Source: Billgrantia pellis
GTDB taxonomy: Bacteria > Pseudomonadota > Gammaproteobacteria > Pseudomonadales > Halomonadaceae
Length of the DNA: 64,000 nucleotides
Direction of reading: 5' to 3'
Assembly (NCBI RefSeq): GCF_008297955.1
Contig: NZ_VTPY01000001.1
Span: 124,001 to 188,000, forward strand
This document shows, in pieces, positions 39,759 to 50,500 of the stretch. Under the pieces are notes generated by a model. It had not been told where the DNA came from and did not search any database. It was given only the letters and a program-made list of their open reading frames with translations. The stretch's first letter is position 1. Each line of letters opens with the position of its first letter. A program made the position numbers and the translations under genes.

Positions 39759-40706
39759 TCAAGGGCTGACACTCCCGTGCAGGCCGAGCCACGCGAGGTA
39801 GCCGGCATACGTTGCCAGAAACAGCCCCCCCGCTACCCGGCCGAGGCGCCCCTGGCGCCGCCATAATAGGATCAGGGCCATGGCGAGGGTCAGCATCAGC
39901 ATGACGCGGTAGTCGCGATTGGCCGCCTCGGGACTTGCCGGACCCGGGGCCAGGATGGCGGGGATCGGCAGCACGGCGAGCAGGTTGAACAGATTAGAGC
40001 CGACCACGTTACCGATCGCCAGGTCGTGGTGGCCTTTCACTGCGCTGGCCACGCAGGCGGCCAGTTCCGGCAGGCTGGTACCGACCGCCACCACGGTCAG
40101 TCCGATGACCAGTTCGCTGACGCCCAGGCCGCGTGCCATCTCGCTGGCGCCCCATACCAGGGCGCGGGAACTCAGCACCATCAGGGTCAGGGTGAGCACC
40201 ACCCAACCCAGTGCTTGCGGCAGCGTCATGGCGGGTATCTCTTCGGCCGGGCGGGCATCGGGCGTGTCTGCGCGTATCAACCACCAAAGGCTGAAGATCA
40301 GCAAGGTGACCAGGACCAAGGCATCGAAGCGCCCCAGGATACCGTTGGCCAAGGCGTAGCCCGTCACGCCGGTAGCGCCGAGCAGTAGCGGCAGCTCGCG
40401 TCTAATCAGCGAGAAAGGGACCGGGATGGGGCGAACCAGCGCCGTGACGCCCAACACCAAGCCGATGTTGGCGATATTGGAGCCAAGGGCGTTGCCGGTG
40501 GCCAGGTCGGGTACGCCATCGAGGGCGGCGAAAACGGCGACGACCACCTCGGGCGCCGAGGTGCCAAGTGCGACGACTGTCATCCCGACCAGCATGGCGC
40601 TCATGCCCGAGCGGTAGGCAGTGGCGGCGGCGGCCCCGACGAAGCGATCGGCGCTCCAGGTGAGCCCAACGAGGCCGATGGCGACCAACGAGAGAGGAAG
40701 CAGCAT
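39759..40706 (-). CDS. yrbG: calcium/sodium antiporter, YrbG family
   Basis: Inner-membrane cation exchanger of the CaCA superfamily, about 315 residues. Two inverted alpha-repeats are visible: GMTVVALGTSAPEVVVAVFAAL with GNALGSNIANIGLVLG, and GLTVVAVGTSLPELAACVASAV with GNVVGSNLFNLLAVL. About ten hydrophobic segments are expected. The start is uncertain because no good ribosome-binding site precedes the ATG at 40706 (MLLPLSLVAIG); ATGs at 40742 and 40769 are in frame. In E. coli the same gene lies between mlaF and kdsD, as here. It is divergent from mlaF. Confidence 0.92.
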   Translation of the reverse strand: MLLPLSLVAIGLVGLTWSADRFVGAAAATAYRSGMSAMLVGMTVVALGTSAPEVVVAVFAALDGVPDLATGNALGSNIANIGLVLGVTALVRPIPVPFSLIRRELPLLLGATGVTGYALANGILGRFDALVLVTLLIFSLWWLIRADTPDARPAEEIPAMTLPQALGWVVLTLTLMVLSSRALVWGASEMARGLGVSELVIGLTVVAVGTSLPELAACVASAVKGHHDLAIGNVVGSNLFNLLAVLPIPAILAPGPASPEAANRDYRVMLMLTLAMALILLWRRQGRLGRVAGGLFLATYAGYLAWLGLHGSVSP

Positions 40707-40847
40707 GGCGATATCGTTTGGGTCGTGGGTGAGGGCGCCCATTAGACGTGTTCGCACGCCCCGGTGCAAGCGTCGGCGCGGCTTGGGCTAGCGTCGTACG
40801 GCCGAGTTAGGATACGATGTTCGATAATTTTCCGACGGACGTTGCGC

Positions 40848-41660
40848 ATGATGGATTCCCCTGTCGTGGAGGTGGAAGGCCTGCACTTCTCACGCGGTGA
40901 GAAGGAAATCTTTCGCGGCATCGATCTGCAGATACCCCGCGGCGGCATCACTGCCATCATGGGACCCAGCGGGACCGGCAAGACCACGCTGCTGAAGCTG
41001 ATCGGAGGCCAGCTCGTTCCCGATGGCGGCCGGGTCGTGATCGACGGCCAGGACGTGCACGCTCTTTCGCGCCGGGACCTGTTCCGCCTGCGGCGGCGCA
41101 TGGGCATGCTGTTTCAGAGCGGCGCCCTGTTCTCCGACCTGAATGTCTTCGAGAACGTGGCGTTCCCGCTGCGCGTGCATACCGATCTGCCCGAGACGAT
41201 GATCCGCGATCTGGCATTGATGAAACTACAGGCAGTGGGGCTGCGCGGGGCCCGCGAGCTGATGCCGGCTGAGCTTTCCGGTGGCATGGCGCGTCGTGTC
41301 GCGCTGGCTCGCGCCATTGCCCTGGACCCCGAGCTGGTGCTCTACGATGAACCCTTCGTGGGGCAGGACCCGATCTCCAAGGGGGTGCTGGTGCAGCTGA
41401 TCAAGCGCCTCAACGAGGCACTGGGGCTCACCTCCATCGTGGTCTCGCACGACATTCAGGAGACGCTGTCCATCGCCGATTACGTCTATGTGATCGCCGA
41501 TGGTCAGGTCATGGCCCATGGTACGCCGGATTCCCTCGATATCGACGAAGACCCTCGGGTCAGCCAGTTCATTCATGGCGAACCCGACGGGCCGGTGCCG
41601 TTCCATTATCCGGCCGACGATTTCTTCAACGACATACTCGGCCTGGAGGTGCAATCATGA
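40848..41660 (+). CDS. mlaF: phospholipid transport ATP-binding protein MlaF
   Basis: ATPase of the MlaFEDB complex that moves phospholipid between inner membrane and periplasmic MlaC to keep outer-membrane asymmetry, 270 residues. It has Walker [10 protein letters not shown]-loop [22 protein letters not shown], signature [15 protein letters not shown] and Walker [14 protein letters not shown]. The C-terminal [14 protein letters not shown] tail is the MlaF extension that contacts MlaB. Two adjacent ATGs are possible starts. First gene of mlaFEDCB; it overlaps mlaE by four bases. Confidence 0.96.
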   Translation: MMDSPVVEVEGLHFSRGEKEIFRGIDLQIPRGGITAIMGPSGTGKTTLLKLIGGQLVPDGGRVVIDGQDVHALSRRDLFRLRRRMGMLFQSGALFSDLNVFENVAFPLRVHTDLPETMIRDLALMKLQAVGLRGARELMPAELSGGMARRVALARAIALDPELVLYDEPFVGQDPISKGVLVQLIKRLNEALGLTSIVVSHDIQETLSIADYVYVIADGQVMAHGTPDSLDIDEDPRVSQFIHGEPDGPVPFHYPADDFFNDILGLEVQS

Positions 41661-42439
41661 TGGGGCAGCTTCGCGGCCTCGGGAGGCGCGGCTGCGATGT
41701 CCTCGAGGCACTGGGGCGCTCCGGGCTGTTTCTGGGTCAGTCGATGCTGGGCGTTCCGTCACGCGAGGGCTGGTCGCTATGGGTGCGCCAGATGCATTTC
41801 GTCGGCGTGCTGTCGCTGGCCATCGTGCTTGTCTCGGGCCTCTTCATCGGTATGGTACTGGCCCTTCAAGGTTATACCATCCTGGTCGACTTCGGCGCCG
41901 AGCAAGCGCTGGGACAGATGGTGGCGCTATCGCTGCTGCGTGAGCTGTCGCCCGTGGTGGCCGCACTGCTATTCGCCGGCCGTGCGGGCTCGGCGCTGAC
42001 GGCGGAGATCGGCCTGATGAAGGCCACCGAGCAGCTGACGAGCATGGAGATGATCGGCGTCGATCCACTACGACGCGTCGTGGCGCCGCGCCTGTGGGCC
42101 GGTTTCGTGGCGCTGCCGCTGTTGACCGTCGGTTTCAGCGTGATTGGGGTCTATGGGGGCTATCTGGTCGGCGTCGAGTGGCTGGGCGTCTTCGAAGGGT
42201 CCTACTGGAGCAATATGCAGGCCAGCGTCGGTTTCGTCGAGGATATCGGCAACGGCTTGGTCAAGAGCCTGGTCTTTGCCCTCGTGGTGACCTGGATCGC
42301 CGTCTTTCAGGGATATGACCTGGTGCCGACTTCGGAGGGCATTTCCCGCGCTACGACGCGCACGGTGGTGTACTCGTCGCTGGCCGTGCTGGGGCTGGAT
42401 TTCGTGCTGACTGCGCTGATGTTTGGAGGCTTTTCGTAA
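41657..42439 (+). CDS. mlaE: phospholipid transport permease MlaE
   Basis: Permease of the Mla complex (DUF140/MlaE family), 260 residues with five or six membrane segments. It carries the family signature [64 protein letters not shown]. The start codon overlaps the mlaF stop (ATGA), and its TAA overlaps an ATG that opens a 13-codon mini-frame reaching exactly to mlaD. Confidence 0.96.
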   Translation: MMGQLRGLGRRGCDVLEALGRSGLFLGQSMLGVPSREGWSLWVRQMHFVGVLSLAIVLVSGLFIGMVLALQGYTILVDFGAEQALGQMVALSLLRELSPVVAALLFAGRAGSALTAEIGLMKATEQLTSMEMIGVDPLRRVVAPRLWAGFVALPLLTVGFSVIGVYGGYLVGVEWLGVFEGSYWSNMQASVGFVEDIGNGLVKSLVFALVVTWIAVFQGYDLVPTSEGISRATTRTVVYSSLAVLGLDFVLTALMFGGFS

Positions 42440-42480
42440 TGAAGACACGCTTTCTGGCGGCTAACGGAGTGACGCAATGA
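42439..42480 (+). CDS. 13-codon mini open frame bridging mlaE and mlaD
   Basis: An ATG overlapping the mlaE stop (TAATG) opens [13 protein letters not shown], whose TGA overlaps the mlaD ATG (ATGA). GGAGG lies 9 bases ahead of the mini-frame start, and GGAG 7 bases ahead of mlaD. The perfect bridging suggests a ribosome-passing coupler, but such a short frame may be chance. Confidence 0.25.
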   Translation: MKTRFLAANGVTQ

Positions 42481-42941
42481 GGCGCAGCAAGACGATGGAG
42501 CTGGGCGTCGGGGTTTTCATGTTGGCCGGCATCCTGGGATTGTTGTTCCTGGGGCTGCGGGTCAGCGGCCTGACCTTCGACATGCCGGGTGATACCTTCC
42601 GGCTCGAGGCCAACTTCGCCAATATCGGCAGCCTCAAGCCGCGCGCCCGTGTCACCATGGCCGGCGTCACGGTCGGCCGGGTAACGGCGATCGAACTCGA
42701 CAGCGAATGGTACGACGCTCGTGTCGTGCTCGAGCTGGATGCCGGGCTGGAGGATCAGCTTCCGCGCGATACCACGGCATCGATCCTCACCGCTGGCCTG
42801 CTCGGCGAGCAATACATCGGGCTCTCCGTTGGGGGGGATCCCGAAACCCTCGGCAATGGCGACACCATACGCGATACACAGTCGGCCATCGTGCTCGAAG
42901 AACTCATCCAGCAGTTCGTGTCCAACATGGTCAACGATTGA
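42477..42941 (+). CDS. mlaD: phospholipid transport substrate-binding protein MlaD (MCE domain)
   Basis: Inner-membrane anchored MCE protein that forms the hexameric ring on MlaFEB, 154 residues. An N-terminal membrane helix (LGVGVFMLAGILGLLFLGLRV) is followed by the MCE domain (FRLEANFANIGSLKPRARVTMAGVTVGRVTAIELD) and ILTAGLLGEQYIGLSVGG. The C-terminus, LEELIQQFVSNMVND, is the short helix that lines the ring pore. Length is normal for MlaD. It lies between mlaE and mlaC. Confidence 0.96.
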   Translation: MRRSKTMELGVGVFMLAGILGLLFLGLRVSGLTFDMPGDTFRLEANFANIGSLKPRARVTMAGVTVGRVTAIELDSEWYDARVVLELDAGLEDQLPRDTTASILTAGLLGEQYIGLSVGGDPETLGNGDTIRDTQSAIVLEELIQQFVSNMVND

Positions 42942-42985
42942 GATTGCTTTGTGTCATTCATCGATTCTTCCCATTCGAGGTTCCC

Positions 42986-43651
42986 ATGAGCCAGATGACT
43001 TTCCTGCCCGTCTCTTTTCGCCGCCTACTGCTCGGCTTGAGCCTGGTGCTGTTCGGGCTCTCCTCGGTCAGCGCCGCCCCCGAGCGCAGCCCCGACCAGG
43101 TCATCCGCGACAGCATCGACGAATTGATGAGCCAGATCGAAGGTCGCAAGGACTACTACGCCGACAATCTCGATGAGCTCGAGGCGCTGGTGGACGAAAG
43201 CCTCGACGACATCGCTGACTTTCGCTACATCGGCGCCAGCGTGATGGGACGGTACTTTCAGAACGCTTCGCCCCAGCAGCGCTCGCGCTTCGTCGACACC
43301 TTCCGTCAGACCTTGATCGACACCTACACCAAGGGCCTGGTCACCTTCGATTATCGTGAGCTGCGAGTGCTGGACAGCCAGCGGCCGCCGCGCCATGACG
43401 ACAGGGCCTCGGTGGCCATGGAAGTGGTGGCGATGGACGGCACCGTCTACCCGGTCAGCTATACGTTGCGGCTCTCCGATGGGGAGTGGAAGGTGGTCAA
43501 CGTCATCGTCAACGGCATCAACCTGGGCCTGACCTTCCGCAATCAATTCGACCAGGCGATGCGCGAGCAGGGCCGCGACTATGATGCGGTGATCGACAAT
43601 TGGTCGCCGGAGCTTGCTGCCGAAGAGCTGGAAGAAGGCGGCAATGCATGA
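42986..43651 (+). CDS. mlaC: periplasmic phospholipid-binding protein MlaC
   Basis: Soluble shuttle carrying phospholipid between MlaA in the outer membrane and MlaD, 221 residues. The signal peptide ends near SVSAA (residue 30). Mature signatures are FRYIGASVMGRYFQNASPQQRSRFVDTFRQTLIDTYTKGL and WKVVNVIVNGINLGLTFRNQFDQAM. GAGG precedes the ATG by six bases. Overlaps mlaB by four bases (ATGA). Confidence 0.95.
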   Translation: MSQMTFLPVSFRRLLLGLSLVLFGLSSVSAAPERSPDQVIRDSIDELMSQIEGRKDYYADNLDELEALVDESLDDIADFRYIGASVMGRYFQNASPQQRSRFVDTFRQTLIDTYTKGLVTFDYRELRVLDSQRPPRHDDRASVAMEVVAMDGTVYPVSYTLRLSDGEWKVVNVIVNGINLGLTFRNQFDQAMREQGRDYDAVIDNWSPELAAEELEEGGNA

Positions 43652-43983
43652 GCCAGCAGTTGCTCGAGCGTGGCGGTGTGCAGCTTTCGGCCGCCCCGGA
43701 GGGGCTGGCCGTGAGGGGCAACGTCGATTTCGAGGTTGCCGCGGCGTTGGCGGAAGCCGGCGCCGAATGGTTGGCCACCCGGCCCGCCGGCACGCATATC
43801 TTGCTCGATCTGCACGGTGTCGAGCGGGTCAGCAGCGCGGCATTGAGCGTACTGCTGGAGTGGACGCGCCGGTCACGTGCCGCCGATGTCACGATTCGTG
43901 AGGTCCGGCTGTCGCTGCCGCTGGAACGTCTGACCCGGGTGGCCGGTCTCGACGACCTGTTACCCTTGGCCGCACGAGCCTGA
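43648..43983 (+). CDS. mlaB: STAS-domain protein MlaB
   Basis: Cytoplasmic STAS-domain subunit (111 residues) that binds and stabilises MlaF. The fold is indicated by GLAVRGNVDFEVAAALAEAG, THILLDLHGVERVSSAALSVLLEWTRRSRA and a C-terminal GLDDLLPLAAR. Sequence conservation in this family is low, so the call leans on the position after mlaC and the GVERVSSAAL loop. Last gene of the mla operon, followed by a clear terminator. Confidence 0.9.
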   Translation: MSQQLLERGGVQLSAAPEGLAVRGNVDFEVAAALAEAGAEWLATRPAGTHILLDLHGVERVSSAALSVLLEWTRRSRAADVTIREVRLSLPLERLTRVAGLDDLLPLAARA

Positions 43984-44004
43984 CGGCGGCGACCTTCCTG
44001 CCCG

Positions 44005-44031
44005 GCATCGCCAAGCGCGATGCTTTTCTTT
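44005..44031 (+). terminator. intrinsic terminator of mlaFEDCB
   Basis: Stem of seven pairs, GCATCGC with GCGATGC, loop CAAGC, followed by TTTTCTTT. It stands 22 bases after the mlaB stop and is one of only two good T-tailed terminators I find in the window. Confidence 0.75.
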
Positions 44032-44112
44032 ACCATGTAGGAATTCTCGTCTCGGCGGCGATTCCGCGTGGATCGCGTGCTGCTTCTCTCAGCCGAAGGA
44101 GTTCCGAAATAC

Positions 44113-45658
<1,546 letters not shown>

Positions 45659-45693
45659 GTGAGCCGCGCAGCGTTCCGACCATAGGCGAGACC

Positions 45694-46356
45694 ATGAGCA
45701 AGCAACTGATCCTGGCCCTGTCGAAGGGCCGTATTCTCGACGAGACCCTGCCGCTGCTGGCCGATGCGGGTATCGCGCCGGCGGAGAACCTGAGCAAGAG
45801 CCGCAAGCTGCTTTTCGACACCAATCTGCCCGACGTCAAGCTGGTGGTCATTCGCGCTACCGACGTGCCGACCTACGTACAACTGGGGGCGGCCGACCTG
45901 GGTGTGGCGGGCAAGGACGTGTTACTCGAGCACGGCGCCGAAGGACTCTACGAGCCGCTGGACCTCGAAATCGCGAAGTGCAAGCTGATGACCGCCGGCA
46001 TCGACGGCGCCAGGCCGGCACGGGCGCGGCGCCGGGTAGCCACGAAGTTCGTCAATGTGGCGCGACGCTATTATGCCGAGCAGGGAATTCAAGCCGAGGT
46101 GATAAAGCTCTACGGCGCCATGGAGTTGGCGCCGTTGATGAATCTGGCCGACGAGATCGTCGATATCGTCGATACCGGCAATACCTTGCGCGCCAATGGC
46201 ATGTCGCCGCGCGAACTGATCGCACCGATCAGTACCCGGCTGGTGGTCAACAAGGCGGCCATGACCATGAAGCACTCGCGCCTCAAGCCGTTGATCGCCC
46301 GACTCGCCGAGGCGGTGGAGCGGCGCCGGCCGAGGGCGGCATCGGCAGCCGGCTGA
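45694..46356 (+). CDS. hisG: ATP phosphoribosyltransferase, short form
   Basis: First enzyme of histidine biosynthesis, 220 residues. This is the short form lacking the C-terminal regulatory domain, which needs HisZ as partner for activity and feedback; hisZ is not in the window. Signatures are [47 protein letters not shown], and the PRPP loop [17 protein letters not shown]. It is followed after 52 bases by hisD. Confidence 0.96.
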   Translation: MSKQLILALSKGRILDETLPLLADAGIAPAENLSKSRKLLFDTNLPDVKLVVIRATDVPTYVQLGAADLGVAGKDVLLEHGAEGLYEPLDLEIAKCKLMTAGIDGARPARARRRVATKFVNVARRYYAEQGIQAEVIKLYGAMELAPLMNLADEIVDIVDTGNTLRANGMSPRELIAPISTRLVVNKAAMTMKHSRLKPLIARLAEAVERRRPRAASAAG

Positions 46357-46408
46357 TGCCGAACGGCATGCAGCGAAACGAAAACATTTCTCTGGAGGCG
46401 AAGGGATC

Positions 46409-47737
46409 ATGAGCGAGACTCCTGCCGTTACCGTCGACATCGCCCGGTTGTCGACAGGCGACGCCGACTTCGAGGCGCGCCTCGAGACGCTGCTGGCATG
46501 GGAGGGCGTTTCCGATGCCGACGTGCAAGCGCGTGTGGATGAGATCCTGTTCGCGGTCCGCTCGCGTGGCGATGCGGCGCTGATCGAGTTCACCAACCGT
46601 TTCGATCGTCTGTCGGTATCGACCATGGGCGAGTTGACGCTTGATGCCGAACGGCTCGAGCGGGCCTTCACCGATCTACCCGAGGAACAGCGTGAGGCCT
46701 TGGCCCACGCCGCCGAGCGTATTCGCCTCTACCACGAACGTCAGAAACCGAGCTCATGGTCCTATGTCGAGGCCGACGGAACGGTGCTTGGCCAGCAGGT
46801 CATGCCGCTCGATCGGGCCGGCATCTACGTGCCCGGCGGCAAGGCGGCCTACCCCTCATCGGTACTGATGAACGCCATTCCCGCCCATGTGGCCGGCGTG
46901 CGCGAGATCGTCATGGTGGTGCCCACCCCCGATGGCGTGGTCAACGAGCTGGTGTTGGCGGCGGCGCATCTGGCTGGTGTGGATCATGTCTTCACCGTCG
47001 GCGGTGCCCAGGCGGTGGCGGCGCTGGCCTACGGGACCGAGAGCGTGCCTCGTGTCGACAAGATCGTCGGGCCGGGCAACATCTTCGTGGCCACCGCCAA
47101 GCGCGCGGTATTCGGTCAGGTCGGTATCGACATGATCGCAGGTCCCTCGGAGATTCTCGTCGTTTCCGATGGCGGCACCGATCCCGATTGGCTGGCCATG
47201 GATCTGTTTTCCCAGGCCGAGCACGACGAGGATGCCCAGGCGTTGCTGGTGAGCTGGGACGCCAGACACTTGGCCGAGGTCGAGGCCGCGATCGCGCGGC
47301 TGCTGCCGACATTGGATCGGGAGACGATCGTGCGTGAGTCGCTGTCACGCCGGGGTGCGCTGATCCATTGCCGTGATCGGGACGAGGCGGTGGCGCTGGC
47401 CAATCGCATTGCGCCGGAGCACCTGGAACTCTCCGTGGCCGATCCGGAAGCGCTGTTGCCGCAGATCCGCCATGCGGGGGCCATCTTCATGGGACGTTAC
47501 ACGGCCGAGGCATTGGGCGACTACTGTGCCGGACCTAATCACGTCCTGCCAACCTCCGGCACGGCGCGCTTTTCTTCGCCGCTGGGCGTATACGACTTTC
47601 AGAAGCGCTCGTCGATCATCCACTGTTCCGAGCGGGGGGCAGCGACGCTGGGCCGTGTGGCCTCGGTGCTGGCACGCGGCGAGTCACTGACGGCGCATGC
47701 CCGTTCCGCGGAGTATCGCGGCACGCCCGAGGCCTGA
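46409..47737 (+). CDS. hisD: histidinol dehydrogenase
   Basis: Zinc enzyme for the last two oxidations of histidine biosynthesis, 442 residues. It contains [95 protein letters not shown] with the zinc and catalytic residues, and [17 protein letters not shown] sits about 11 bases upstream of the ATG. In relatives I remember, hisC comes next; here the operon ends and faces the DegS-like gene. Confidence 0.97.
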   Translation: MSETPAVTVDIARLSTGDADFEARLETLLAWEGVSDADVQARVDEILFAVRSRGDAALIEFTNRFDRLSVSTMGELTLDAERLERAFTDLPEEQREALAHAAERIRLYHERQKPSSWSYVEADGTVLGQQVMPLDRAGIYVPGGKAAYPSSVLMNAIPAHVAGVREIVMVVPTPDGVVNELVLAAAHLAGVDHVFTVGGAQAVAALAYGTESVPRVDKIVGPGNIFVATAKRAVFGQVGIDMIAGPSEILVVSDGGTDPDWLAMDLFSQAEHDEDAQALLVSWDARHLAEVEAAIARLLPTLDRETIVRESLSRRGALIHCRDRDEAVALANRIAPEHLELSVADPEALLPQIRHAGAIFMGRYTAEALGDYCAGPNHVLPTSGTARFSSPLGVYDFQKRSSIIHCSERGAATLGRVASVLARGESLTAHARSAEYRGTPEA

Positions 47738-47771
47738 CGCGCCAGCCTGGGGTGTCGCCTCAGGTGGGTCA

Positions 47772-48956
47772 TCAGCGCTCGGTTCGTCGGCTTGGCGGTA
47801 GCGGGCGCTCGCCCACTTCCAGGTTGATCGTGAGCTTTTCGCCGCTGCGAACCACGGTCAGCGGTAGGGTGGCACCGGGCTGAATGGCGGCGATGTCGCT
47901 CATTGCCGCCCTGGCGTCGAGAATCGGTCGGCCATCCACTTCCAGCAGTACGTCGCCCGGACGCAGGCCGGCATGATCGGCGGGGCCGTCGGGCACCACA
48001 CCGGAGATCACCACACCCCGCGGCGTCTGCAGGCCGAACGAAGCGGCCAGGTCGGATGTCATCTCCTGGGCTTCGATGCCCAGCCAGCCGCGGATGACTC
48101 TGCCCTGGGTCACCAGCGCTTCGAGGATGGTACGCGCCAAGCGTGTGGGGATGGCGAAGCCGACGCCCTGGGAGCCTCCTGAACGGGAAAAGATGGCCGT
48201 GTTGATCCCCACCAGGGCGCCCTCGGCGTTGATCAGCGCGCCACCGGAATTACCGGGATTGATAGCGGCATCGGTCTGAATGAAGTCCTCGTAGGCGCTC
48301 AGGCCCAGATGGCTGCGTCCCGTGGCGCTGATGATGCCCATCGTGACGGTCTGCCCCACGCCGAACGGGTTGCCGATGGCCATGGCGATGTCGCCTACCG
48401 CTACGCCCTCGCTGTCGGCGATCCGGATCACCGGAAGGTCATCCAGCTCGATGCGCAGTACGGCCAGGTCGCTTTCGGGATCGGTACCGATCACTTCCGC
48501 CAGCGTCTCGCGTCCGTCGCGCAACGCCACTTGGATCTCATCGGCGCCATCGATCACATGGTGGTTGGTCAGCACATAGCCGTCTTCGCTGACGATGACC
48601 CCCGAGCCCAAGCTCGACAGCAGCCGTTGCTGACTCGGTAGGTCCTCGCCGAAGAATTGACGAAAGAAGGGGTCCGACATCATGGGATGCTCTTCACGTG
48701 CCACCACCCGTGAGGAGTAGATGTTCACCACCGCCGGGGCCGCCTTCTCGACGGCTTCCGAATAGCTGACGGGGCCTTCTCGACGGCTCAACGGGGCGGC
48801 AGGCTGTAGCTCCGGAGCAGGGCGCGCTGCGCTCTGTCGAGCCTCGTCGGGGTCCGCTGGATGGCGTAGCAGTTGAGGAAAGGTGTTCAGCAGTACGATG
48901 GCCAGCAGCACGCCGATGACGACGGGCAGGGCATAGGCAATGAGAGAACGACGCAT
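47772..48956 (-). CDS. degS: DegS/AlgW-type membrane-anchored serine protease
   Basis: Site-1 protease of the envelope stress pathway, cutting anti-sigma factor RseA/MucA after sensing misfolded porins. It is 394 residues: an N-terminal anchor helix (SLIAYALPVVIGVLLAIVLL), trypsin-like domain with the triad His in TNHHVIDG, Asp in PESDLAVLRIE and Ser in NPGNSGGALI, then a single PDZ domain with RGVVISGVVPDGPADHAGLRPGDVLLEVDGRP. One PDZ and the anchor separate it from DegP/DegQ. The ATG at 48956 has AGGAA 9 bases ahead; upstream ATGs would add a tail of up to 47 residues. Position beside hisD matches algW of Pseudomonas. Confidence 0.93.
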   Translation of the reverse strand: MRRSLIAYALPVVIGVLLAIVLLNTFPQLLRHPADPDEARQSAARPAPELQPAAPLSRREGPVSYSEAVEKAAPAVVNIYSSRVVAREEHPMMSDPFFRQFFGEDLPSQQRLLSSLGSGVIVSEDGYVLTNHHVIDGADEIQVALRDGRETLAEVIGTDPESDLAVLRIELDDLPVIRIADSEGVAVGDIAMAIGNPFGVGQTVTMGIISATGRSHLGLSAYEDFIQTDAAINPGNSGGALINAEGALVGINTAIFSRSGGSQGVGFAIPTRLARTILEALVTQGRVIRGWLGIEAQEMTSDLAASFGLQTPRGVVISGVVPDGPADHAGLRPGDVLLEVDGRPILDARAAMSDIAAIQPGATLPLTVVRSGEKLTINLEVGERPLPPSRRTER

Positions 48957-49057
48957 GCGGCGCTTTCCTGGTCGGCGGACGGTCGAAGGCATCCCGCCCA
49001 GTCGGTACAATGGCAAGAAGTGTAACATTGACACCGAACCGCTGTCCGGAGGGCTGG

Positions 49058-49819
49058 ATGATTTCGCGAGACGATCTGGTGCGAGCTTGCGACACACTGC
49101 TCGATGCCGCGACCTTCAAGGATTACACCATCAACGGCTTGCAGGTGGCGGGGCGTGACGATGTCGGCCGTATCATGACTGGCGTGACCGCTTGCCAGGC
49201 CTTGCTCGACGAGGCGGTAGCATGGGAGGCGGACCTGCTGCTGGTCCATCATGGCTATTTCTGGAAGAACGAGCCGGTTCCCATTACGGGGATCAAGCAG
49301 CGCCGCATCCGGACCCTGCTGCTCGGCGACATCAACTTGCTGGCCTACCATCTGCCGCTCGACGCTCATGCGACGCTTGGCAACAATGCCGAACTTGGCC
49401 GACTCCTTGGCTTCGAGGTGGATGGCTGTGCCGATGACGAGCTCGGCAAAGGGCTGCTCTGGTTGGGTCGGCTGCCTGCGGCACGCTCTCCTGTGGCGTT
49501 GGCCGAGCTTGTCGGCGAACGCCTGGGACGTCGACCATTGCTGATCGAAGCCCCGGGGCGAGGCGAGATTCACCGCGTCGCCTGGTGTACCGGCGGTGCC
49601 CAGGACATGATCACTCAGGCCTGGGAGGCGGGCGCCGATGCCTTCGTATCCGGTGAGATTTCCGAGCGCACCACGCACTTGGCTCGCGAGCTTGGCATCC
49701 ATTACTTGGCCGCCGGCCATCACGCCACGGAGCGCTATGGCGTGCAGGCACTGGGCGAGTGGCTGGCGCGGGAGTTCGGCGTCGAGCACCGTTTCGTCGA
49801 GATCGACAATCCGGCGTGA
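49058..49819 (+). CDS. Nif3-like dinuclear metal centre protein (YbgI family)
   Basis: NIF3/YbgI family, 253 residues, forming toroidal hexamers with a dinuclear metal site; the physiological role is unknown (annotated as GTP cyclohydrolase 1 type 2 homologue). The metal-binding motifs are LLLVHHGYFWKNE, AYHLPLDAHATLGNNAEL and DAFVSGEISERTTHLARELGIHYLAAGHHATERYG. GGAGGG precedes the ATG at 49058 by six bases. It is divergent from the DegS-like gene and convergent with zapG. Confidence 0.9.
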   Translation: MISRDDLVRACDTLLDAATFKDYTINGLQVAGRDDVGRIMTGVTACQALLDEAVAWEADLLLVHHGYFWKNEPVPITGIKQRRIRTLLLGDINLLAYHLPLDAHATLGNNAELGRLLGFEVDGCADDELGKGLLWLGRLPAARSPVALAELVGERLGRRPLLIEAPGRGEIHRVAWCTGGAQDMITQAWEAGADAFVSGEISERTTHLARELGIHYLAAGHHATERYGVQALGEWLAREFGVEHRFVEIDNPA

Positions 49820-49845
49820 AGAGGGCGGTCGGCCCGTAGCAGGCG

Positions 49846-50295
49846 TTAGTAGCGAGGCGGCTGGGGCTCCTCGGCTCTGCTGCCGCTCGGCTTGAGGCCG
49901 AAGTCCTCCGAGAGGGTGCCACCGGTGCCGTCGGCGTAGTCGCGGGGAGCAGGAAGGTCGTCCTCCTGATCGGTGAGGGCGGGGCGGTCGGCAGCGTCGA
50001 GCCGGGCGCCGCCTGGCGGCTCGCAGTGCAGCGTGCTGGCATCTTCGGTCAGACGATGTTCCAGTGTGCGCATCTCTCGTTGAAGATTGCCCACCATCAT
50101 GCCGACTTGGCTGAAATGCTCGTTCATGCCTTTGCGCATCTCGCCCAGTTCACGCTCGCGCTCTGCCAGTTGGCGGCGCAGGTTTTGTAGCTGGTTCGCC
50201 GACGTTGCGAAGTGGCGATAGCTTGCCGCTCCGACACCCAGGCCGACCAGTAGGCTGACGATGGCTACAATCCAGTTCACGTTGCCGTAATCCAC
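49846..50295 (-). CDS. zapG: YhcB/ZapG family inner-membrane protein (DUF1043)
   Basis: A 149-residue bitopic protein of the YhcB (ZapG) family, linked in E. coli to envelope synthesis and division. One N-terminal membrane helix (WIVAIVSLLVGLGVGAASYRHF) is followed by a coiled coil (NQLQNLRRQLAERERELGEMRKGMNEHFSQVGMMVGNLQREMRTLEHRL) and a disordered acidic tail including APRDYADG. Divergent from zapE. Confidence 0.9.
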   Translation of the reverse strand: MDYGNVNWIVAIVSLLVGLGVGAASYRHFATSANQLQNLRRQLAERERELGEMRKGMNEHFSQVGMMVGNLQREMRTLEHRLTEDASTLHCEPPGGARLDAADRPALTDQEDDLPAPRDYADGTGGTLSEDFGLKPSGSRAEEPQPPRY

Positions 50296-50451
50296 TTGAT
50301 TCTCCTGATGCTTGATACCCGCGGTACGTTGGGTCGCGAGCCGTTGGCGATGCGCAAGCCGCCTGGCGGCCCATTATAGAAGCGTTGACGGCGGGCGGGT
50401 CAACGCCGGGGCGGGGGCGACCATTTTCCTGCGCGCTACGGGCCGGACGCG

Positions 50452-50457
50452 TATAAT
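50452..50457 (+). promoter_or_regulatory. -10 box for zapE
   Basis: A perfect TATAAT 44 bases upstream of the zapE ATG at 50501. The expected -35 position (50429-50434) reads CTGCGC, a poor match, so an activator or weak constitutive use is likely. Confidence 0.4.
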
Positions 50458-50500
50458 GCTTGGCTTATCGATACGAGCCAAGATGAGCAAGGATTCTGTC

